Below, in pieces: positions 23,534-29,210 of a stretch of DNA of 29,210 nt. The translations under genes and the position numbers were made by a program. The notes under the pieces are model-generated. The model ran no database searches, was not told the DNA's origin, and worked only from the letters and a program-made list of their open reading frames with translations. Positions within the stretch are counted from its first letter, which is position 1. Each line of letters begins with the position of its first letter. Origin of the DNA: a virus; IMG/VR virus record IMGVR_UViG_3300042691_002006, positions 1 through 29,210 of that record; one strand, written 5' to 3'.

Positions 23534-23678
23534 ACTGTTCAACTTTCTTTTGTAATTCAATAACCTCTTTAGCAGTACGGGCTAACGCTCGTTGTGCCTG
23601 GTTGTATTCACGCACCCGAATAATCTCCTCGGCCTGCGCAGCCTTTAGTTTTGCTTTGTAATACAGTAAGCGATCCAT
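23505..23678 (-). CDS. Small coiled-coil protein (57 residues)
   Basis: The translation is MDRLLYYKAKLKAAQAEEII, then RVREYNQAQRALARTAKEVI, ELQKKVEQYAKSNLAKT. It is a continuous amphipathic charged helix with heptad spacing. GGGAG lies eight bases before the ATG. The ATG shares its first base with the last base of the preceding TGA (TGATG). Its 3' end overlaps the next gene by 29 bases. Function unknown. Confidence 0.66.
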   Translation of the reverse strand: MDRLLYYKAKLKAAQAEEIIRVREYNQAQRALARTAKEVIELQKKVEQYAKSNLAKT

Positions 23679-23827
23679 CAACATCTCCCGTCTATATCAA
23701 AATCTTCTTTGCCGTTAAGCCGGTCAATCTCGGCTACCAGACGGCGGATAACATCGGCAATATTGGTGTTTGGTGCATACTCGTCAATATCGTCGGCTAG
23801 TTTTAACGCTTCTTCTCGTAGGGTCAT
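23678..23827 (-). CDS. Small acidic protein (49 residues)
   Basis: The translation is MTLREEALKLADDIDEYAPN, TNIADVIRRLVAEIDRLNGK, EDFDIDGRC. It is acidic and helical, and similar wording ('ALxLADxLD...TxxDAAxLIRRLxAEID') is common in short phage proteins. It begins with ATGA on the helicase stop and ends with TGATG on the next gene, so it is translationally coupled on both sides. Function unknown. Confidence 0.68.
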   Translation of the reverse strand: MTLREEALKLADDIDEYAPNTNIADVIRRLVAEIDRLNGKEDFDIDGRC

Positions 23828-25158
23828 TTCAATTCCTCCAATGCAATATCTGAAATAGCGCGTTTGTCATGCAACGCTGCCCAAATCCGTTCATCCACGG
23901 ACTTATTGGTTAGCAAAATGTAACACCATACATCCTCGGTCTGCCCAGAGCGATGTAAGCGCCCAACAGTCTGCTCAAAGAGTTCTAGGCTCCACGGCAA
24001 AGATACAAAAACAATCTTGCTACCGCCGTGCTGTAGGTTCAAGCCATGCCCAGCCGACTTGGGGTGGATCAGCAACAGTTCAATCTTGCCCTCGTTCCAA
24101 CGCTCAATCGCCTTGAAGTCGTTAATCGTCTGGGCGTGTGGGTAACGGCGCTTGAGTTCAGCCAATTCCTCAACAAAGTTGTAAACCACGATAGTGTTAG
24201 CGTGTTGGTTTTCTTCCAGCAACTCGTCTAGCAAATCAAACTTGTGGCTAGAAAACCACACAGGCGTATTGGTGACGTTCATCTTGCCAGGCGTGTCCGA
24301 TGCCGTTGTTTCGCTCTTGTAAATAAAGCCTGACGACATCTGTTGTAGCTTACCTGTGACGACTGCAGCGTTCATGGCGGTAATCTGCTCGGTGCCAAAC
24401 TCAACGGCAAACTCTTTTTTCATCTTTTCGTATGGGGCGCGGTCTGCCATGTCGCAGCGCATCTCAATCGTATGCAAGTCAGGCAGCTTGTCTTTATACG
24501 CACCAGCTTCTAGCACAAAGGTTGCGGGTTTAATCTGTTTCATTACGGCCTCCAAAGAACCTACACGGGGCGCCCATTCGCCAAAATCCTTATTGATGCA
24601 CACAAAATACTGTTGCATGAACGCACCTTTGCTGCGCCCTAGCAAAGATTGATCGACAATCTTGCACTGCCCAAAGACGTCCTCAAGCCCGTTGCTAGTA
24701 AATGATCCGGTCAAGCCCCACCGCACCTTGATCTTGTCAATAATCTTGATAAGTGCCTTAAACCGCGCCCCGCTTGGGTTTTTAAGACGGGTCAATTCGT
24801 CAAACACAATGGCGTCAAAGTCTAATGGCTCTTGGGCTAACCATTGGATATTGTCGTAATTAGTTACCACTACGGGAAAACCCGAATGGAGTGCTTGGCT
24901 GCGCTGGGCAGCCGTGCCGACCGCTACGGCTAGTGGCATATCAGGCGCCCACTTAGGCTGCTCAATTGGCCATACGTCCGTACAGACCCGTTTAGGGGCT
25001 AAAACGAGCCACCGCTTGACGATCTTGTGCCTGAGCATCTCATCCATACCCGTGAGCGTAATGGCGGTCTTGCCAGCGCCTACAGGGGCTAGGATCATGC
25101 CTCGGTCGTTGGAGTACAAGAAGTCAACGGCACGCTCTTGGTAGGGGCGCAGATTCAT
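23824..25158 (-). CDS. SNF2-type DEAD/DEAH helicase
   Basis: This 444-residue superfamily 2 helicase/translocase has the SNF2-like layout. The N-terminal Q-like motif is LRPYQERAVDFL. Walker A is APVGAGKT (about residues 24-31), Walker B is VFDELTRLKN (DELT at 120-123), and motif III is WGLTGSF. The C-terminal RecA lobe has TIVVYNFVEEL, HGLNLQHGG and motif VI QTVGRLHRSGQ (from 396). It would use ATP to move on DNA, probably in phage replication or recombination. The frame extends to a TTG at 25176, but the ATG at 25158 forms ATGA with the VRR-NUC stop and is preferred. Phage SNF2 plus VRR-NUC pairs are a recurring module. Confidence 0.9.
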   Translation of the reverse strand: MNLRPYQERAVDFLYSNDRGMILAPVGAGKTAITLTGMDEMLRHKIVKRWLVLAPKRVCTDVWPIEQPKWAPDMPLAVAVGTAAQRSQALHSGFPVVVTNYDNIQWLAQEPLDFDAIVFDELTRLKNPSGARFKALIKIIDKIKVRWGLTGSFTSNGLEDVFGQCKIVDQSLLGRSKGAFMQQYFVCINKDFGEWAPRVGSLEAVMKQIKPATFVLEAGAYKDKLPDLHTIEMRCDMADRAPYEKMKKEFAVEFGTEQITAMNAAVVTGKLQQMSSGFIYKSETTASDTPGKMNVTNTPVWFSSHKFDLLDELLEENQHANTIVVYNFVEELAELKRRYPHAQTINDFKAIERWNEGKIELLLIHPKSAGHGLNLQHGGSKIVFVSLPWSLELFEQTVGRLHRSGQTEDVWCYILLTNKSVDERIWAALHDKRAISDIALEELK

Positions 25159-25430
25159 TGGTTCTCTTTCATCCAAGTGTCAATATGATCGGTTGACCAT
25201 AGGCAGGCGTAGTTCTGATGTAGGGTCTTGAGGTTATGGGCGTGAACCTTTTGTAACATGGACAGCTTGCCACCCTCGGTCTTGAGTTCCACAAACCACA
25301 CAATCCCGCCTGGCAAACAGACCACTCGATCCGTTACGCCACGTTGGTTTGGCGACTTAAACTTGTACGCAATCCCGCCCATCTTGCTGACGGCCCAAAC
25401 AAAATATTTTTCAATGTCTTTTTCTTTCAT
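25155..25430 (-). CDS. VRR-NUC domain nuclease
   Basis: This 91-residue protein consists of a single VRR-NUC domain, a PD-(D/E)XK-type nuclease fold that in viruses acts on branched or flap DNA. Visible parts are the N-terminal Glu6, YKFKSPNQRGVTDRVV (Asp34), VWFVELK (Glu48, Lys50) and GGKLSMLQ (Gln60), in the expected order and spacing. The ATG at 25430 is preferred to an upstream GTG at 25484 because the conserved domain begins there. No Shine-Dalgarno is visible before it. It is the first gene of the reverse operon and overlaps the helicase by ATGA. Confidence 0.9.
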   Translation of the reverse strand: MKEKDIEKYFVWAVSKMGGIAYKFKSPNQRGVTDRVVCLPGGIVWFVELKTEGGKLSMLQKVHAHNLKTLHQNYACLWSTDHIDTWMKENQ

Positions 25431-25502
25431 GTAAAAAAGTTTAGCACAACATTTATTTTTGTGATACAGTGAAGTTTCAATCACTACAGTAAAGGAAAGT
25501 AA
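25431..25502. promoter_or_regulatory. Divergent promoter region
   Basis: This is a 72-base AT-rich gap between the minus-strand operon and the plus-strand replication genes. Plus-strand candidate: extended -10 TGATACAGT at 25462-25470 with a weak -35 around 25441. Minus-strand candidate: TGCTAAACT read toward the VRR-NUC ATG, with its hexamer ending about ten bases before that ATG. TACAGTAAAGGA at 25485-25496 provides the ribosome-binding site for the gene at 25503. Assignments are by eye only. Confidence 0.5.
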
Positions 25503-26633
25503 ATGGCCTCACATTCTCAGATCGTCGGCGGCTCAACCGCCAAGCGGGTAATGAACTGCCCAGGCTCTGTCGCTCTATGCGCCAAGATGCCCCCACAGCC
25601 TTCTAGCAAGTACGCCGATGAAGGCACACTCTTACACAACATCATTGCCGAGGTGCTAGAACATGATAAAAAACCAACCGACTTCTTGGGAACCACGTAT
25701 GAGTCGATTACGTTCACTAAAGCTCTTTTGGAAGATAAGCTCTATCCTGCTCTTGATCTACTTAACCAGGTTGACCCTGACTGCCAAATGGATATTGCCG
25801 TCGAAACAAGAGTGGGTTTTGGGGATTTTCTTAGCGATGTTTTTGGTTCTACTGATTTGCTTGGTAGGATTGGGAAACGCGCTATCGTTTTGGATTGGAA
25901 GTTTGGTGACGGCGTAGCCGTAGAAGCCGAGGAGAATCCGCAACTGATGTTCTATGCGGCGGCTGCCATGCGTACCCCTGAAGTGCAATGGGTGTTTGAG
26001 GACTGCGACGAGATCGAGTGCATCATTGTGCAACCCCCTGAAATTAAACGCTGGACGACTACACCTGAGCGCATTAAAAAGTTTGAGCAAGAACTCAAGA
26101 TGGCCGTCAAGCTCTCGCAAGCCAAAGACGCACCGCTTAAAGTTGGCGATCATTGCCGTTGGTGCAGCGCAAAACCAACCTGCCCACTAATGACAGGCGC
26201 TGTTGATCGTGCCTTAGCCTTAGCGGTCAAGGACATTGATGTAAATCAAATTAGCGACTATCTCAACAAAGCCGATATGCTTGAACAATGGGTGACGGAC
26301 TTACGGGCATTGACTCACACCATGCTAGACGCTGGCGCAGTTGTGCCAGGCTGGAAGTTGGTTGCCAAGCGTGCTACACGCCAATGGGTCGATGAAGATC
26401 AAGCGCTAGTAGCCATGATGAATGAGGGTATTCCTGAAGAAGAACTCATGGTTTCTAAGGTAATATCTCCTGCTCAAGCAGAAAAAGTATTGAAAAAGCA
26501 TGGCAAACCATTGCCTGCCGATCAAGTAGTAGCAGTTAGTAGTGGCAGTACGTTGGCACCTGAGAGCGATCCCAGACCAGCGGTTTTACAACTAGGTAAG
26601 CAGTTATCTGCTGCCTTTTCTAAACTTCAATAA
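25503..26633 (+). CDS. DUF2800-type RecB/Cas4-like nuclease
   Basis: This 376-residue protein belongs to the DUF2800 group of phage PD-(D/E)XK nucleases. The motifs run in order: KRVMNCPGS (Cys19), EGTLLHNIIAEVLE (His45), FGSTDLLG (Asp118), VLDWKFGDG (Asp131, Lys133), and NPQLMFYAAAA (Gln147, Tyr151). The cluster DHCRWCSAKPTCP follows (Cys218, Cys221, Cys227). One Cys before and three after the nuclease core is the arrangement that holds an iron-sulfur cluster in Cas4/AddB-type enzymes. It probably processes DNA ends during replication or recombination. TAAAGGAAAG precedes the ATG. Adjacent VRR-NUC, SNF2 and polymerase genes form a known replication neighbourhood. Confidence 0.88.
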   Translation: MASHSQIVGGSTAKRVMNCPGSVALCAKMPPQPSSKYADEGTLLHNIIAEVLEHDKKPTDFLGTTYESITFTKALLEDKLYPALDLLNQVDPDCQMDIAVETRVGFGDFLSDVFGSTDLLGRIGKRAIVLDWKFGDGVAVEAEENPQLMFYAAAAMRTPEVQWVFEDCDEIECIIVQPPEIKRWTTTPERIKKFEQELKMAVKLSQAKDAPLKVGDHCRWCSAKPTCPLMTGAVDRALALAVKDIDVNQISDYLNKADMLEQWVTDLRALTHTMLDAGAVVPGWKLVAKRATRQWVDEDQALVAMMNEGIPEEELMVSKVISPAQAEKVLKKHGKPLPADQVVAVSSGSTLAPESDPRPAVLQLGKQLSAAFSKLQ

Positions 26634-26644
26634 AGGAAACAGTA

Positions 26645-27310
26645 ATGTCCAATAACATCGTAACTTTCGCAGGTGCAAACCTACCTTCCGTCAAAGACCT
26701 TTCCACCGCTTTGCGTTCCATCGAAGCTGAGATTGGGCCAGCAGGCACAGTCATCATTAAGATGGACAAGACCGGCCATTGGGTATTTGGTGCAGATCAA
26801 ACTGAAATTGAGGACGACTCCACTTGGGCTGTCAATCCATTGTCATTCGTGCATGGCTATATCGCTTGGGGTGATGGTGAAGTTCTTGGTGAGAAGATGG
26901 TGTCTGTATCTCAGCCATTGCCTGAACTAGAGCCTGCGCCACCTAACGCCAAAAAGGGTTGGGAAACGCAAGTTGGCTTGTCAATGAAGTGTATCTCTGG
27001 CGAGGACAAGGGCTTGGAAGCACGTTACACCACCACTTCGGTCGGCGGTAAGCGTAGCGTACAAACCCTAGCCGTAGCTATCGCTACGCAAGTGGATAAG
27101 GATCAAAGCAAACCTGTGCCGATTGTGACTCTTGGAAAAGAGCATTACACGCACAAGAGCTATGGTCGCATCTTTACACCGGTCTTTAATATTCAAGAGT
27201 GGGTAGGCATGGATGGTGATGCAAAAGAGGCAGAACCAAACTTGGAGATCGAATCTGAGTTTGAGGACGCTAAACCCGCAGCACCAGCACGTCGCCGTAG
27301 GGGTGCTTAA
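26645..27310 (+). CDS. Putative single-stranded DNA-binding protein
   Basis: This 221-residue protein has a strand-rich core (PAGTVIIKMDKTGHWVFGAD; MKCISGEDKGLEARYTTTSV; YTHKSYGRIFTPVFNIQEWV), then a Glu/Asp-rich segment and a final basic patch, ARRRRGA. It lies between the DUF2800 nuclease and the polymerase, where many related phages carry a DUF2815-like single-strand DNA-binding protein. The sequence itself is not an obvious DUF2815 member, so the role is inferred from context and beta-rich, aromatic content. A clear ribosome-binding site (AAAGGAAAC) precedes the ATG. Confidence 0.62.
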   Translation: MSNNIVTFAGANLPSVKDLSTALRSIEAEIGPAGTVIIKMDKTGHWVFGADQTEIEDDSTWAVNPLSFVHGYIAWGDGEVLGEKMVSVSQPLPELEPAPPNAKKGWETQVGLSMKCISGEDKGLEARYTTTSVGGKRSVQTLAVAIATQVDKDQSKPVPIVTLGKEHYTHKSYGRIFTPVFNIQEWVGMDGDAKEAEPNLEIESEFEDAKPAAPARRRRGA

Positions 27311-27311
27311 T

Positions 27312-27467
27312 ATGTTGATTAACGTACAACTGACGATTGAAGAAGTAAACCAAGTGCTGTCTGCTTTGAATGTTGGTCTAGTAGATAAGATCAAAACGCA
27401 AGCAATGGCACAGCTACAAGCGGCGCAAGCGCCTTCAGTCGTAACTGAAGAACCAATCGCCGAGTAA
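27312..27467 (+). CDS. Small helical phage protein (LTIEEVNQVLSAL)
   Basis: This 51-residue protein reads MLINVQLTIEEVNQVLSALN, then GLVDKIKTQAMAQLQAAQAP and an acidic end. The pattern 'V(Q/N)LTxEEVNxVLxALxxxPY/GxVxxLIxKIxxQA' is found in many short phage proteins. The open frame extends further upstream to 27213, but the ATG at 27312, one base after the previous stop, starts the conserved part. Function unknown. Confidence 0.75.
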   Translation: MLINVQLTIEEVNQVLSALNVGLVDKIKTQAMAQLQAAQAPSVVTEEPIAE

Positions 27468-27593
27468 CGGATAGGGGTGGTTAGGCAGACGTTCGAGGAT
27501 GTTGCAAGTGTGGGTTTTTTCTGCCTTCAACTACACAAGCATTAGCAACCAAATCGACACCCCAACCTATAAAGTACAGTAAAGGACAATAAA
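27468..27593 (+). promoter_or_regulatory. Intergenic region with nested complementary segments
   Basis: No gene is visible in these 126 bases. Complementary segments are present: GGGGT (27474-27478) with ACCCC (27559-27563); TGGTT (27478-27482) with AACCA (27547-27551); AGGCAGA (27483-27489) with TCTGCCT (27520-27526); GTGTGG (27508-27513) with CTACAC (27531-27536). TATAAA at 27568-27573 could be a -10. TACAGTAAAGGA at 27575-27586 repeats the leader found before the gene at 25503. It may be a regulatory RNA leader or a replication element. Confidence 0.4.
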
Positions 27594-27776
27594 GTGAACC
27601 CATATTTACAAGAAATTCTTGCTGATTTTTCTACACGCATAGCAAAATTAGAAAAACAAAATGCTTGGCAAAACGAAATAATTGATGAGTTGCGTATGAA
27701 ACTGCTTGGTGAAATAATTAAAAATACATACGCAAACAGAACTATAGAAAATCTACAAGCTAAGGATGATGAATGA
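27594..27776 (+). CDS. Small coiled-coil protein with GTG start
   Basis: This 60-residue protein reads MNPYLQEILADFSTRIAKLE (first codon GTG), KQNAWQNEIIDELRMKLLGE and a polar end. It is a continuous amphipathic helix likely to form a coiled coil. AAAGGACAATAAA precedes the GTG. The TGA overlaps the polymerase ATG as ATGA, so the two are coupled. Function unknown; a polymerase or replisome accessory role is possible from position only. Confidence 0.68.
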   Translation: MNPYLQEILADFSTRIAKLEKQNAWQNEIIDELRMKLLGEIIKNTYANRTIENLQAKDDE

Positions 27777-29210
27777 GTATCCTTTGGCTTGATTACGAAA
27801 CCCGTAGCCGTTGCGACTTACCTAGTCGCGGCGGGTACAACTATGCACGCGATCCGAGTACGCAAGTGCTGTGCATGAGCTATGCTTTTGACGATGAAGA
27901 TGTCGTTACGTGGCTTCCGGATCAACCATTTCCCGCCCGTGTAGCTAATTACACGGGTCAAATACGAGCGCACAACGCTGCCTTTGAGCGCCTAATCTGG
28001 TGGTATGTCCTGTGCGCAGACGAAGGTATCCCTGAACCAAAGCTAGAACAGTTCTATTGTACGGCAACCCAAGCCCGTGCCAACTGCGCTCCAGGCTCAT
28101 TAGAGGATGTCGGTCGTTTTGCTAGTAGCAATATGCGCAAGGATCACCGAGGCAATCAGTTAATCCGTGCCTTATCAATCCCACGCTCTGACGGGTCGTT
28201 TAATAACGACGCTGCTCTTATGGCCGAGATGGTGGCGTATTGCGAACAGGATGTGCGTGCCATGCGCTCAATCAGCAAGGCGATGCGTGACTTGTCAGAA
28301 CAAGAACTCATGGATTACCATGTCAATGAGCGCATCAATGATCGCGGTGTGTTGCTAGATAAAGCACTTGCCGAGTCTGCGATTCAGTACGCCAGCCATG
28401 AGTTAGGCGAGATTGAGTCCATTGTGGACGAAGTGACCAACGGAGAGATTACATCGGTGCGCTCCCCTCGCATGAGGGAGTGGGTGCTAGAGCGTGTTGG
28501 CTCTGAAGCCAAGAAGCTGATGGAGTCGTACAAAGATGGCGAGAAGAAGTACAGTATTGATAAGACTGTACGAGCCAATTTATTAATTTTAGCGGAGGAA
28601 AACCATGACGAAATCCCGCCCCACGTTGCTGACGTTATCCAATGCGCAGATGACCTCTGGGCATCCTCAGTCGCCAAGTTCAAACGAGCAGCAGACTTGG
28701 CAGACGAGGATGATGGCAGAGTCCGAGGAGCTTTTGTCTTTGCTGGTGGAAGTGCCACTGGGCGAGCTTCAAGCTATGGATTACAAGTACACAACTTCCC
28801 ACGACGTTGCGCTAGCGATCCTGAAGCCGTTAGACAGGCGATGGTTAGACGCCACGCAATCGTCCCTACCTTTGGACGACGAGTTACCGATGTCCTCAAA
28901 GGAATGTTACGGCCAGCTTTGGTACCCTCTGTGGGAAAAACCCTCGTCGTAGCCGATTGGTCTGCGATTGAGGCACGCGTTACGCCCTGGGCATCCGCCC
29001 ACCGTTCTAGCATTGATAAGCTCGACCTGTTCCGCACAGGCGAGGATGTTTACAAGGTCAATGCAGCTAAGACTTTTAATGTGCCGTTGCACGATGTTGA
29101 TAAGGATCAGCGTCAGATCGGCAAAGTGCAAGAGTTGGCGTGCGGATTCGCAGGCGGTGTGGGCGCGTTTGCCGCGATGGGTCGCATTTACGGCATCTTG
29201 ATGAACGAGT
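27773..29210 (+). CDS. DNA polymerase, family A, with 3'-5' exonuclease domain (partial)
   Basis: The frame is open from 27773 to the window edge, giving at least 479 residues. The N-terminal domain is a DEDD-type exonuclease: LDYETRS (Asp7, Glu9; Exo I), AHNAAFERLIW (His67, Asn68, Glu72; Exo II position, with Glu where Pol I has Asp), and YCEQDVRAM (Tyr156, Asp160; Exo III). The polymerase part includes a GRASSYGLQVHNFPR segment, motif A as VVADWSAIEARV (Asp395), and the start of motif B, RQIGKVQELACGFAGG (Arg447, Lys451). This matches the phage Pol A group that travels with DUF2800 genes. The end, including the catalytic HD motif C, lies outside. It is coupled to the preceding gene by ATGA. 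Confidence 0.92.
   Translation, partial: MSILWLDYETRSRCDLPSRGGYNYARDPSTQVLCMSYAFDDEDVVTWLPDQPFPARVANYTGQIRAHNAAFERLIWWYVLCADEGIPEPKLEQFYCTATQARANCAPGSLEDVGRFASSNMRKDHRGNQLIRALSIPRSDGSFNNDAALMAEMVAYCEQDVRAMRSISKAMRDLSEQELMDYHVNERINDRGVLLDKALAESAIQYASHELGEIESIVDEVTNGEITSVRSPRMREWVLERVGSEAKKLMESYKDGEKKYSIDKTVRANLLILAEENHDEIPPHVADVIQCADDLWASSVAKFKRAADLADEDDGRVRGAFVFAGGSATGRASSYGLQVHNFPRRCASDPEAVRQAMVRRHAIVPTFGRRVTDVLKGMLRPALVPSVGKTLVVADWSAIEARVTPWASAHRSSIDKLDLFRTGEDVYKVNAAKTFNVPLHDVDKDQRQIGKVQELACGFAGGVGAFAAMGRIYGILMNE

Noticed and set aside
25431-25484. GTG start at 25484 for the VRR-NUC gene.
   Set aside because: The extra residues are not part of the domain and would cover the whole divergent promoter region.
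27490-27500. GTTCGAGG resembling a tRNA T-loop.
   Set aside because: Flanking bases do not form a T-stem and no other tRNA arm is present.
28384-29131. Minus-strand and alternate-frame open frames near the right edge.
   Set aside because: They lie over the polymerase gene, whose uninterrupted frame and motifs explain the region.
1-29210. Signs of lysogeny (integrase, repressor, attachment site).
   Set aside because: None seen in this window, but the genome is incomplete, so no conclusion on lifestyle is drawn.

Overview
The window is a stretch of a tailed double-stranded DNA phage genome (or a provirus; no bacterial gene is visible). It runs from inside the large terminase gene, through a complete P22-like head and short-tail morphogenesis block and a lysis cassette, into the start of a replication and recombination module, and ends inside a family A DNA polymerase gene. 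Base composition is moderate, genes are tightly packed with many ATGA or TAATG overlaps, and I see no tRNA, integrase, repressor, insertion sequence or CRISPR. The P22-type set (portal, scaffold, coat, gp4-like and gp10-like tail proteins, gp7-like ejection protein) indicates a podovirus. The small accessory proteins resemble those of uncultured aquatic phages of Gram-negative, probably betaproteobacterial hosts; that host guess is inference.

Layout, plus strand 1-22607: terminase C-terminal part; three small basic proteins; a GroES-like co-chaperonin; portal; a small helical protein; two beta-rich putative virion proteins; scaffold; major coat protein followed by a strong terminator; a small structural protein with its own terminator; two more small proteins; gp4-like and gp10-like tail completion proteins; a fibre block (10621-15656) with two large beta-rich fibres and three tandem paralogues sharing a C-terminal domain; a cupin-like plus SET-domain protein; three ejection/internal virion candidates; two small membrane proteins, a holin candidate and a GH19 endolysin.

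Minus strand 25430-22594: a compact nine-gene operon read from a divergent intergenic region. It begins with a VRR-NUC nuclease and a SNF2-type helicase, then seven small proteins. These include a secreted protein made of a 20-residue repeat and a 28-residue membrane peptide that converges on the endolysin gene.

Plus strand 25503-29210: a DUF2800-type RecB/Cas4-like nuclease, a putative single-strand DNA-binding protein, two small helical proteins separated by an unexplained 126-base intergenic region, and a family A DNA polymerase with a DEDD-type exonuclease domain that leaves the window still open.

Points of most interest are the SET-domain fusion inside the virion block, the tandem fibre paralogues with differing N-termini, the phage GroES that keeps the GroEL-binding IVL tripeptide, the overlapping reverse operon with its secreted repeat protein, and the possibly structured intergenic region before the polymerase.
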